Shown: positions 1 through 6,621, counted from the first letter of the stretch. The stretch: 8,970 nucleotides of DNA from Candidatus Kapaibacterium sp. (GCA_025450975.1 JANWLI010000124.1:1-8970); one strand, 5' to 3'. A program made the numbers and translations. Notes: generated by a model from the letters alone, not told the origin.

Positions 1-1356
1 AAATGCAAACGTACTTGAAACACGCGTCCTGGAATTTGTCGCAGGCCGAATGTAGGTTGCATCCGCTGTATATCCCGGAAGCTGCGGAAGATTCAAATTA
101 AAATTGACACCCTTCGTAATGGATTCGCCAACAAACTCGCGACTCTGGTTCGGAAACTCAAAGTTCAGCTCATTCTCATGAAGTACAACGACCGGTACCT
201 TGTCGCGAAGAGTGGGCTGCCCACCAACTTCATCGGCATTATCGACTACGCGTTTCTCGGCAGCATTGCCGCCAACTTTCAACATGAAGTGACCGCTTGA
301 TGAATACGGATTCGTCATGTGGTAGATCTGCCAATATTTCCCATTGAGCCTCGTCGGAGTACTCTCAGGGCTATAGCGCCAGTCGTGCATTCCTGGAGCA
401 TAGAAACGCACCTCGCGGAATGTGCCACCCTCTGCACGAACATCGATCGCAACTTCCGCTAACTCTCCCGTCAAGCTGTCTACAGCTTCCGGCAACATCT
501 TCGCTCCGTAGCCATAAAGTGCGATCGTTGCAGGATCGGGATTCGATACACCATACTGCGCAAGCTGCTCGGCGGTGATACGGTAGACACCTTCGTCCGT
601 CGTCTTGATCGCTATCCACTTCTCCTCGCCTGCCTGCACCGCCTGCTTCATACCAAGCGATGGCTTCCTGATCGCTGACGTGATCGCCGCTACTGCCGAG
701 CGATAAAACTCGACTACAGTGCCGTTGATAAATGTCGCCCGATAAAATTCTCGCTCTGATGAGTTCGGCTGCGCAGTCGATGCTGTAGTGGGTGAAAAGC
801 GTATGCGTAACGTGATCTCTTTTGCCAGACGGATTGTGCCACCATCATACTGCACAGGGTATACTTCCACATTGCCGGCATGTGCATTCCGCACTGCACC
901 TTCATAAGCAAATTTTGGAGTGAGTGTTTGCGTAGAACCAAGCAGTTCAGAAAAAAATGAGCCATAGTAATAACGGGCAACGAAAATGCCATCCTCTTTT
1001 TCTATCGTGGGCACTGGAGGAAGTTTGATCCCGGTGATCGTCTCGAATCTTTCGGAAAGAACTTCGACGACTGGTTCACTCTGAGAAGGAAGGATGATCG
1101 GCAGCGATAACTTCATCTCACCGCGATCCATGGGTTCGCCGATATATTCTCCTCCGTCAAATTGGATACGCAGGTCATCGCGAAACCCATAACTACTGGC
1201 GTTCTCAGAACGAACCGTATCAAATACGTAGACCGGAGCAATACGAACCACCAGCTCCGAAGGCGACGAGGAAAGGATTTCGTATGAACGTGCGCCACCT
1301 TGAGCAAGGGCAAACGTCGAGACGCAAAGCAAGAATAGACCGTAAATGAAGCGCAT
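1..1356 (-). CDS. porU: PorU-like C25 (gingipain-family) peptidase, N-terminal part; 3' end outside window
   Basis: The frame is open for all 452 codons from the ATG at 1356 to the window edge. Residues 1-18 form a signal peptide (basic Arg2, hydrophobic core, FALA then Gln19). Residues 20-245 look like the beta-rich N-terminal region of C25 proteins. Residues 247-292 carry the family signature: W-I-A-I-K-T, then D-E-G-V-Y-R-I-T, then the L-Y-G-Y-G-A-K-M-L-P-E block. Residues 393-412 match the prodomain motif usually seen as HE..(D)..N...SGREW.GE; here it runs H-E-N-E-L-N and S-R-E-F-V-G-E, with Phe in place of the usual Trp. In this family PorU is the outer-membrane sortase that cleaves T9SS C-terminal signals and attaches cargo to the cell surface. 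The catalytic His and Cys lie beyond the edge, so a secreted C25 cargo protease remains possible. An AGAGG stretch lies about 10 bases before the ATG, and a TAnnTTTG box lies at 1375-1382. Divergent from the DUF4256 gene. Confidence 0.8.
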   Translation of the reverse strand, partial: MRFIYGLFLLCVSTFALAQGGARSYEILSSSPSELVVRIAPVYVFDTVRSENASSYGFRDDLRIQFDGGEYIGEPMDRGEMKLSLPIILPSQSEPVVEVLSERFETITGIKLPPVPTIEKEDGIFVARYYYGSFFSELLGSTQTLTPKFAYEGAVRNAHAGNVEVYPVQYDGGTIRLAKEITLRIRFSPTTASTAQPNSSEREFYRATFINGTVVEFYRSAVAAITSAIRKPSLGMKQAVQAGEEKWIAIKTTDEGVYRITAEQLAQYGVSNPDPATIALYGYGAKMLPEAVDSLTGELAEVAIDVRAEGGTFREVRFYAPGMHDWRYSPESTPTRLNGKYWQIYHMTNPYSSSGHFMLKVGGNAAEKRVVDNADEVGGQPTLRDKVPVVVLHENELNFEFPNQSREFVGESITKGVNFNLNLPQLPGYTADATYIRPATNSRTRVSSTFAF

Positions 1357-1374
1357 AATAGATATACCTCTGCC

Positions 1375-1382
1375 CAAAGATA
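1375..1382 (-). promoter_or_regulatory. Bacteroidota -7 promoter box (TATCTTTG) for the PorU-like gene
   Basis: Read on the minus strand this is TATCTTTG, a full match to the TAnnTTTG box of the Bacteroidota primary sigma factor. It ends 18 bases before the ATG at 1356. Transcription starting 5-7 bases after the box would leave a leader of about 12 bases and would cut into the AGAGG stretch at 1367-1371. No TTTG (-33 element) is visible 19-21 bases further upstream. Confidence 0.45.
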
Positions 1383-1415
1383 ACGCAAGCTGAGGGGAGA
1401 GTTACGGAAGGTAAG

Positions 1416-1423
1416 TATTTTTG
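1416..1423 (+). promoter_or_regulatory. Bacteroidota -7 promoter box (TATTTTTG) for the DUF4256 gene
   Basis: TATTTTTG matches TAnnTTTG exactly and ends 26 bases before the ATG at 1450, giving a predicted leader of about 20 bases. A TATAAT hexamer at 1439-1444 lies only 5 bases from the ATG. If that were the -10 element the mRNA would be leaderless, but no -35 sits at the right distance, so the 1416-1423 box is preferred. No TTTG is seen at the -33 position. Confidence 0.45.
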
Positions 1424-1449
1424 CCCTGGGATATAGCATATAATAATTT

Positions 1450-2025
1450 ATGGCAAAAAAAGCAACACCAAAGGGCAAGCTCTCCCCCAAACAAAGCGAA
1501 CAACTCCTCGCCACCCTCAAAGCCCGTTTCGAGAAAAACCTGCGGCACCACCGAGGGATCGACTGGGCGAAAGTCCAGGCAAAGCTCGAAGCGCATCCTG
1601 CAAAGCTGTGGTCGCTCAGTGAGATGGAGCGCACAGGCGGAGAGCCGGACGTTGTAGGCCATGATAAAAAGAAGGGCGAGTATATTTTTTTCGATTGCTC
1701 GGAGGAAAGTCCGAAAGGCCGCAGAAGCGTTTGCTACGACCGCAAGGCGCTCGAATCACGAAAAGAACATAAGCCGAAAGACAGCGCGATGAATATGGCC
1801 GCTGCCATGGGCATTGAACTCTTGAACGAGGAAGAATACCGCGAGCTGCAGCAACTCGGAGAATTCGACACGAAGACATCAAGCTGGGTGGTAACACCGG
1901 CCGATATCAGAGAACTCGGCGGCGCGCTCTTCTGCGACAGGCGCTACAATACTGTCTTCCTGTCTCATAATGGCGCAGAATCGTACTATGCAGCACGGGG
2001 ATTCCGTGGATCGCTTAGAGTCTAA
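1450..2025 (+). CDS. DUF4256 family protein
   Basis: This is a complete 191-residue protein whose length and sequence fit the DUF4256 family throughout, including the conserved blocks E-R-T-G-G-E-P-D-V-V-G (60-70), Y-I-F-F-D-C-S-E-E-S-P-K-G-R-R-S (78-93), C-Y-D-R-K-A-L-E-S-R (95-104) and the C-terminal G-A-L-F-C-D-R-R-Y (158-166) followed by H-N-G-A-E-S-Y-Y-A-A-R-G-F-R-G (173-187). There is no signal peptide or membrane segment, so it is likely cytoplasmic. The family's function is not known to me. The recurring Cys83, Cys95 and Cys162 with surrounding Asp, Arg and His residues could suggest an enzyme or metal site, but that is inference only. The first 15 residues are Lys-rich and probably disordered. 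The ATG at 1450 is the natural start; no Shine-Dalgarno sequence is visible. The DUF1801/YdeI gene follows 17 bases later on the same strand. Confidence 0.9.
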   Translation: MAKKATPKGKLSPKQSEQLLATLKARFEKNLRHHRGIDWAKVQAKLEAHPAKLWSLSEMERTGGEPDVVGHDKKKGEYIFFDCSEESPKGRRSVCYDRKALESRKEHKPKDSAMNMAAAMGIELLNEEEYRELQQLGEFDTKTSSWVVTPADIRELGGALFCDRRYNTVFLSHNGAESYYAARGFRGSLRV

Positions 2026-2028
2026 GTT

Positions 2029-2036
2029 TATATTTG
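2029..2036 (+). promoter_or_regulatory. Bacteroidota -7 promoter box (TATATTTG) for the DUF1801/YdeI gene
   Basis: TATATTTG matches TAnnTTTG exactly, lies in the 17-base gap after the DUF4256 stop, and ends only 6 bases before the ATG at 2043. Transcription would start at or next to that ATG, giving a leaderless mRNA. The box overlaps the alternative TTG start at 2034, which argues for the ATG. No -33 TTTG is visible (that position falls in the DUF4256 coding region), so the gene may also be transcribed by read-through. Confidence 0.4.
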
Positions 2037-2042
2037 TGGACT

Positions 2043-2630
2043 ATGAGTACGCCGAATCCGAAAGTCGATTGGTATTTCGACAAAGCCGACAAATGGAGTA
2101 AAGAGGTGAAGAAGCTCCGGAAGATCGCGCTCGAGTGTGGGCTCACTGAAGACCTTAAGTGGGGCTGCCCCTGCTACACCTATGATGGGAACAACATCGT
2201 CTTGATCCATGACTTCAAGGAGTATTGCGCGTATCTGGTGTTCAAGGGCGCGTTATTAAAAGATGCCAGCAGTATTCTCGTTCAGCAGACGAAGAACGTA
2301 CAATCAGCCCGCCAGATCCGCTTCACAAACGCCAAGGAGATCACCGAGCTTGAGAAGATACTGAAAGCTTACATCCATGAGGCGATCGAAGTCGAGCAAG
2401 CGGGTTTGAAAGTCGATTTTAAGAAGACAAAAGAATACGAGGTCCCCGAAGAATTTCAAACCAAACTCGATAGTCTCCCCAAACTCAAAAAAGCGTTCTA
2501 TGCACTGACACCCGGACGCCAACGAGGCTACCTCCTCTACTTCGCTTCAGCCAAGCAAGCCAAAACGCGCGAGGCACGGGTAGAAAAATACATGCCGCAG
2601 ATTCTCAGCGGAAAAGGACTAGACGACTAG
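2043..2630 (+). CDS. DUF1801 / YdeI (OmdA-type) domain protein
   Basis: This is a 195-residue protein counted from the ATG at 2043. An in-frame TTG at 2034 would add three residues (M-W-T), but it overlaps a promoter-like box and the ATG gives the better N-terminus. Residues of about 12-112 fit the DUF1801 (YdhG-like) fold, with L-T-E-D-L-K-W-G-C-P-C-Y (34-45) and the segment around F-K-E-Y-C-A-Y-L-V-F-K-G (58-69). Residues 133-190 fit the YdeI/OmdA C-terminal module: V-P-E-E-F (134-138), then L-T-P-G-R-Q-R-G-Y-L-L-Y-F (155-167), then A-K-T-R-E-A-R-V-E-K (173-182). The Pfam name links the module to bacteriocin protection or OmpD, but this protein has no signal peptide or membrane segment, so a periplasmic role is doubtful. 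The biochemical function is unknown. It probably forms a two-gene unit with the DUF4256 gene. Its stop lies 2 bases from the convergent HIT gene's stop. Confidence 0.85.
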   Translation: MSTPNPKVDWYFDKADKWSKEVKKLRKIALECGLTEDLKWGCPCYTYDGNNIVLIHDFKEYCAYLVFKGALLKDASSILVQQTKNVQSARQIRFTNAKEITELEKILKAYIHEAIEVEQAGLKVDFKKTKEYEVPEEFQTKLDSLPKLKKAFYALTPGRQRGYLLYFASAKQAKTREARVEKYMPQILSGKGLDD

Positions 2631-2632
2631 GA

Positions 2633-2971
2633 TTATCCCGGTGGCCACAACATTGGCCGGCCGCCAAGGAGGTGGCAGTGAATATGGTCCACGCTCTGTC
2701 CGCCATCACGATTGCAGTTGAAGACAAGGCGATACCCATTCTCGGCAATGCCCTCTGCTTTTGCGATCTCCGCTGCCGCCACAACGATCTTCCCCATCAG
2801 CTCTGCATCGCCGGCAGAGGTATCATTAAGCGTCGGGATGGCGCGCTTCGGCACGATGAGAATATGTGTCGGCGCTTTCGGGTCGATGTCGCGGAAGGCA
2901 ATGATGTCGTCCGATTCGAAGACGATCGTTGCGGTGATCTCGCGTGCGATGATCTTTTCAAAAAGAGTCAT
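2633..2971 (-). CDS. HIT family protein, HINT type (nucleotide phosphoramidase)
   Basis: This is a complete 112-residue, single-domain HIT protein, the usual length for bacterial HINT proteins. The histidine triad is H96-I-H98-C-H100-L-L followed by G-G-R, and the chain ends in W-P-P-G as in HINT1. By homology His98, the middle triad residue, is the nucleophile that forms the AMP-histidine intermediate. Other family features are the N-terminal F-E-K-I-I (4-8), F-R-D-I-D-P-K-A-P-T-H-I-L-I-V-P-K (26-42) and N-C-N-R-D-G-G-Q-S-V (85-94). HINT proteins hydrolyse purine nucleoside phosphoramidates and are cytoplasmic. The ATG at 2971 lies 6 bases after the stop of the upstream membrane-protein gene, with no promoter or Shine-Dalgarno sequence visible, so it is probably co-transcribed with that gene. 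The residue before the triad is Asp95, where I would more often expect Phe or another hydrophobic residue. Confidence 0.93.
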   Translation of the reverse strand: MTLFEKIIAREITATIVFESDDIIAFRDIDPKAPTHILIVPKRAIPTLNDTSAGDAELMGKIVVAAAEIAKAEGIAENGYRLVFNCNRDGGQSVDHIHCHLLGGRPMLWPPG

Positions 2972-2977
2972 AGTGTT

Positions 2978-4636
2978 TTATGGCTTAATGTCTGCCAGGC
3001 CAGGAAGCTTCGAAGGCACAAGTGTGCCGATCACCAGATGATAGAGCTGGTCGCCATGATCGACCTCGAACGCAGTCGTATCGGAGATCGCCTTACCATA
3101 CTTGCCGAGCAAAGTCGTTGACGTCTCGCCAAGCGGCAATGCAGCAAGCACGCGAAACTTCGGATCGAGCATGCGCGTGAAGCCGCCTTCAAGCGAAAGC
3201 GTATCGTTCGGACTCGCGAAGCGCCCGTCGTCATGCCGGTACATCGCACCGCCATTGGGCTGATACCGCGCGGGCTCGGCAAGCATGAAGCCATCGGCAT
3301 AGAGATAGAGTGGCGCAGTGACCGTATACGAATACGAGCCGACGTAACCATTCGAGACATTCACTACACGATCATCGGCAAGGTAATGCAGATCGACGCT
3401 CATGATGCCTTTGTCCGACTCCAGCACTTGCTTCTCGCCGCGAATAAGCTCAGCTGTACCCCGCAGTACGTCCGATGCGGCTTCGGAGCCGCGGTTTACC
3501 GCAAGGCCATTGAGGATACCGGCGGCGACCATCGTCGCAAAGGCGAGGATGTTCAGCACACGATCGATAATATTGCGCCGCACTGCAGGCCCACGCGAAT
3601 ACGAACCTGCAAGCAGCAGGAAGAGCGCAAACCACAGAAAGGCATGCGACTGCACACCAACCCCTTCGATGAGCGGACCGAGGAGTGCTAACACCAATAA
3701 AATTGCACCGGAAGCTTTTGTCGAACGCGATTGCCACGACACTTCCTCCATCGGCAGCAGGAATGCGCGGAAGAGCGCGGCAATGACAAGCAGTAATGTC
3801 ACAGCAGAGGTCGTCGCAAAGAGAATATCGCCGCTCGGAAACGATGCTTCGAGAACGTACGGCGTCGAAGTTGCAATGAAGAGCAGGCCTTCCATACCGC
3901 TGACGGGCGTGAGGCCGCTCTCGGAAAGCATGAACGGATTGCCCGGCACGAAGAAGCGCAGCAGCATGATAACGAATCCGGGCACAAGCAGGCCGACCAC
4001 GGCATTGAGATTCGACAGCCAGCCCTGCGATAAATGCACGCTCCGCCGCTGCTCGTTAGCAATGGCTAGCGTAAAGAAGACGCAAGTAATAAAGGCAAGC
4101 GGGTGCGCAAGCGCCGTCAGCGAGAAGCCAATTGCTAGGATCCAGTAGGCGATCTTTCGAGGGTGCTCCTGCCGCAAAAAGAAGTATAGGACCGAATATG
4201 CCAAAGCCTCACCGGCTAGATACGGAAGCGAGCCGACAAAGAAGATGCCGCTCATGACGATCACAGGTACAAGGTAGTAGACGCCCTCATCGCGCACTCG
4301 CATCAGGCGCAGGACGGCAAGCATGGTAAGCCCTCGCCACAGGACGCCAACAATGACAAAGAGGATACGCGATGCGATCTCCCCGCCGAGAAGCAACTGG
4401 ATGAATCCGCTCAAATAGGGGATCAGGACGCCGGTTGCGGGAATGACGGTGACCGAAAGTCCGGGCGCAGACCGGCCCGACATATGCTCACCGATAAGAT
4501 CGCCCTGCAACGTCCAGAGCGCAGCATCGAGCGGAAGATACTTGTGAAATAATATCCAGATCGCCTCTACGACCAGAACGAGCGTAACCATCGCGCGTGC
4601 CTGTCGTTCTCCACGTCCAATCGAATCTTCGAACAT
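2978..4636 (-). CDS. Polytopic membrane protein of unrecognised family, with C-terminal soluble domain
   Basis: This is a 552-residue integral membrane protein. Hydrophobic stretches, read by eye, lie near residues 16-31, 60-82, 88-110, 118-138, 142-154, 163-192 (possibly two), 208-229, 268-294, 309-326, 331-345 and 357-379: about 10-12 membrane segments. Residues 380-552 form a soluble tail with Tyr-rich, beta-like sequence (for example Y-V-G-S-Y-S-Y near 431-437) and no motif I recognise. The layout resembles GT-C glycosyltransferases or uncharacterised O-antigen-polymerase-like proteins: an acidic residue (Asp37) just after the first segment and a soluble C-terminal domain. I see no diagnostic motif, so this is only a suggestion. 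The ATG at 4636 sits 7 bases after a TAnnTTTG box. An internal Met16 (nt 4591) could be an alternative start, just at the first membrane segment. The HIT gene follows 6 bases downstream. No signs of frameshift. Confidence 0.85.
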   Translation of the reverse strand: MFEDSIGRGERQARAMVTLVLVVEAIWILFHKYLPLDAALWTLQGDLIGEHMSGRSAPGLSVTVIPATGVLIPYLSGFIQLLLGGEIASRILFVIVGVLWRGLTMLAVLRLMRVRDEGVYYLVPVIVMSGIFFVGSLPYLAGEALAYSVLYFFLRQEHPRKIAYWILAIGFSLTALAHPLAFITCVFFTLAIANEQRRSVHLSQGWLSNLNAVVGLLVPGFVIMLLRFFVPGNPFMLSESGLTPVSGMEGLLFIATSTPYVLEASFPSGDILFATTSAVTLLLVIAALFRAFLLPMEEVSWQSRSTKASGAILLVLALLGPLIEGVGVQSHAFLWFALFLLLAGSYSRGPAVRRNIIDRVLNILAFATMVAAGILNGLAVNRGSEAASDVLRGTAELIRGEKQVLESDKGIMSVDLHYLADDRVVNVSNGYVGSYSYTVTAPLYLYADGFMLAEPARYQPNGGAMYRHDDGRFASPNDTLSLEGGFTRMLDPKFRVLAALPLGETSTTLLGKYGKAISDTTAFEVDHGDQLYHLVIGTLVPSKLPGLADIKP

Positions 4637-4643
4637 TCAGGTG

Positions 4644-4651
4644 CAAAACTA
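4644..4651 (-). promoter_or_regulatory. Bacteroidota -7 promoter box (TAGTTTTG) for the membrane-protein/HIT unit
   Basis: Read on the minus strand this is TAGTTTTG, an exact TAnnTTTG match ending 7 bases before the ATG at 4636. The predicted transcript would begin at or within about 2 bases of the start codon, and no Shine-Dalgarno sequence is visible. Upstream of the box is a C-rich block (plus-strand 4655-4676) with no -33 TTTG. Confidence 0.4.
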
Positions 4652-4678
4652 CGACCTTCCGGCCCCCGACCCGCCCTG

Positions 4679-4686
4679 TAACTTTT
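4679..4686 (+). promoter_or_regulatory. Possible -7 box (TAACTTTT, one mismatch) for the S9 peptidase gene
   Basis: TAACTTTT matches TAnnTTTG at all but the last position. It ends 43 bases before the ATG at 4730, giving a predicted leader of about 37 bases. It lies in the 93-base divergent gap and is the best candidate I can see, but the mismatch, the T-rich setting and the lack of a -33 element make it weak. Confidence 0.2.
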
Positions 4687-4729
4687 TTTCCAATGTCTCG
4701 TCAGTACGGCTGTTCATTCAACCTTCATC

Positions 4730-6601
4730 ATGACCTATAGAAAATTACTCGTTCTAACATGTATTCTCGTGCTGACGACCTCGCTCTCAGCACAGCCAAA
4801 GATCCCAGTTCGCGACTTCTTCCGCAACCCGGAACAGTCATCCTTCCAGATCTCACCTGACGGAAAATTTATTAGCTACCTCGCTCCGTACGAACGGCGA
4901 ATGAACATCTGGGTTACTCCGCGCGATAAAAGCGAGCCACGACGCCTGACGGCCGAAACTGCACGCGATATCCCCGGCTACATTTTCAAATCCAACGAGC
5001 ACATCGTCTACGTCAAAGATAACGGCGGCGACGAAAACTATCGCCTGCTCTCGGTCAACGTTACTGGTGGCGAACCGAAAGATCTCACCCCGTTCGACAG
5101 CGTCACGATCACGATCGTCGACGGCCTCGAGCACTTCCCCGATGAAATGCTCATCGGCATGAATAAACGCAACAAGCAGATCTTCGATGTCTACCGCGTG
5201 AATATCCGCACTGGCGACACGAAACTCGTCGCCGAGAATCCAGGCAACATCACCGGCTGGGTCACTGATCACACCGGCTCGATCCGGGTCGCCATCACAA
5301 CCGACGGCGTAAACACAGCGCTACTGTATCGTGACGACCAGTCGCAGTCATTCCGTGAAGTCCTTAAGACGACGTATCGTGATGAAGTAAATCCGCTCTT
5401 TTTTACTTTTGATAACAAATATCTCTATGCCTCGAGCAATCTTGGCCGCGACAAGAAAGCAATCGTGAAATTCGATATCGCTAACGGCAAGGAAATGGAA
5501 GTTCTTTTCGAACATCCTGATGTCGACGTCTCCTCGCTCAACTACTCTGAAAAGTATAAGAAGCTGATGTCGATCAGCTTCACGACGGCTAAGCGCTCAC
5601 GGAAATTTCTCGAGACGGAGTTTGAGGCAATCTATAATAAGTTGCAGGCGAAGTTGCCGAACTACGAAGTCGGCATTGGCAGCATGAATAAAGAAGAAGA
5701 CATCTGGATCGTCCGCAGCTACAGCGATCGCTCGCTTGGCGCCAACTATCTCTATGATGTCAAAGGTGACAAGCTGACAAAGCTCGCCGATCTCAGCCCG
5801 TGGCTCAATGAGAACGACCTCGTCGAGATGAAGCCTATCACCTATACGTCGCGTGACGGACTGACGATCCACGGCTACCTCACCCTTCCGAAGAACTCCA
5901 ACGGCAAGAATCTTCCCGTCGTCATCAATCCTCATGGCGGCCCGTGGTCGCGCAATAACTGGGGCTTCAACCCCGAAGCACAGTTGCTTGCTAATCGCGG
6001 CTACGCTGTGCTGCAGATGAATTTCCGCGGCTCGACAGGCTACGGCAGAAAATTCTGGGCAGCCTCGTTTAAGCAATGGGGCAAGACTATGCAGGATGAT
6101 ATTACCGACGGCGTCCAGTGGCTTGTCAAAGAAGGTATTGCCGATCCGAAACGTGTTGCCATCTACGGAGCAAGCTATGGCGGTTATGCTACACTTGCCG
6201 GGATGACGTTCACGCCGGATCTCTACGCGTGTGGCATCGATTACGTCGGCGTCTCAAATCTCTTCACTTTTCTCAAGACGATTCCGCCGTATTGGAAGCC
6301 TTACCTTGAGATGTTCCAGGATATGATCGGCGATCCGGTAAACGACAAGGCACTGCTCGAAGCAACGTCGCCCGTCTTTCACGTCGATAAGATCAAGGCG
6401 CCGCTCCTGGTGATCCAGGGTGCGAAAGATCCGCGCGTGAATATTGACGAGTCGAACCAGATCGTCGAAGCACTCAAAAAGCGCGGTATCGAAGTGCCGT
6501 ACATTGTCAAAGAAAACGAAGGACACGGGTTTCGGAACGAGGAGAACCGGTTCGAAGTCTACGAAGCGATCGAATCGTTCTTAGACAAACATTTGAATTA
6601 A
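4730..6601 (+). CDS. Exported S9 family peptidase (prolyl oligopeptidase / acylaminoacyl-peptidase type)
   Basis: This is a complete 623-residue protein of normal size for S9 enzymes of the DPP/acylaminoacyl-peptidase type. Residues 1-21 are a signal peptide (Arg4-Lys5, hydrophobic core, ending S-L-S-A before Gln22), which also fixes the start. Residues of about 30-370 form the beta-propeller, with a TolB-like S-P-D-G-K-F-I-S-Y start (42-50). Residues of about 375-620 are the alpha/beta-hydrolase. H402-G-G-P is the oxyanion-side motif, followed by N-F-R-G-S-T-G-Y-G. The nucleophile is in G-A-S482-Y-G-G, the acid is Asp567 in G-A-K-D-P-R-V-N, and the base is His599 in E-G-H-G-F. The triad is intact, so it should be an active serine peptidase cleaving short peptides in the periplasm or outside the cell. 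No Shine-Dalgarno sequence is visible. The gene stands alone, divergent from the membrane-protein unit, and ends at an intrinsic terminator. The exact specificity (DPP, acyl-aminoacyl or alanyl) cannot be decided from sequence. Confidence 0.95.
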   Translation: MTYRKLLVLTCILVLTTSLSAQPKIPVRDFFRNPEQSSFQISPDGKFISYLAPYERRMNIWVTPRDKSEPRRLTAETARDIPGYIFKSNEHIVYVKDNGGDENYRLLSVNVTGGEPKDLTPFDSVTITIVDGLEHFPDEMLIGMNKRNKQIFDVYRVNIRTGDTKLVAENPGNITGWVTDHTGSIRVAITTDGVNTALLYRDDQSQSFREVLKTTYRDEVNPLFFTFDNKYLYASSNLGRDKKAIVKFDIANGKEMEVLFEHPDVDVSSLNYSEKYKKLMSISFTTAKRSRKFLETEFEAIYNKLQAKLPNYEVGIGSMNKEEDIWIVRSYSDRSLGANYLYDVKGDKLTKLADLSPWLNENDLVEMKPITYTSRDGLTIHGYLTLPKNSNGKNLPVVINPHGGPWSRNNWGFNPEAQLLANRGYAVLQMNFRGSTGYGRKFWAASFKQWGKTMQDDITDGVQWLVKEGIADPKRVAIYGASYGGYATLAGMTFTPDLYACGIDYVGVSNLFTFLKTIPPYWKPYLEMFQDMIGDPVNDKALLEATSPVFHVDKIKAPLLVIQGAKDPRVNIDESNQIVEALKKRGIEVPYIVKENEGHGFRNEENRFEVYEAIESFLDKHLN

Positions 6602-6621
6602 GAAGACCACGACTCCGTAAC

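Noticed and set aside
1439..1444. TATAAT as the -10 element of the DUF4256 gene
   Set aside because: It lies only 5 bases from the ATG and has no -35 at a suitable distance; the TAnnTTTG box at 1416-1423 is a better fit to the apparent lineage, though the hexamer cannot be fully excluded.
2653..2667. Small inverted repeat TTGGC-CGGCC-GCCAA as a terminator for the convergent pair
   Set aside because: Only five pairs, no T run on either side, and it lies inside the HIT coding region (the G-G-R and W-P-P-G codons area).
3402..4148. A 248-codon plus-strand open frame opposite the membrane-protein gene
   Set aside because: It lies wholly antisense to a convincing membrane protein, its product is Arg/Ser/Pro-rich without family resemblance, and it has no promoter or spacing logic.
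4757..4765. Lipobox-like Cys11 in the S9 peptidase signal peptide
   Set aside because: The residue before Cys is Thr rather than Gly, Ala or Ser, and a normal signal peptidase I site follows at Ala21; lipoprotein export is unlikely.
4853..5272. Minus-strand frames antisense to the S9 peptidase (also 5597-6076)
   Set aside because: They are shadows of the well-supported peptidase gene, with no recognisable domain.
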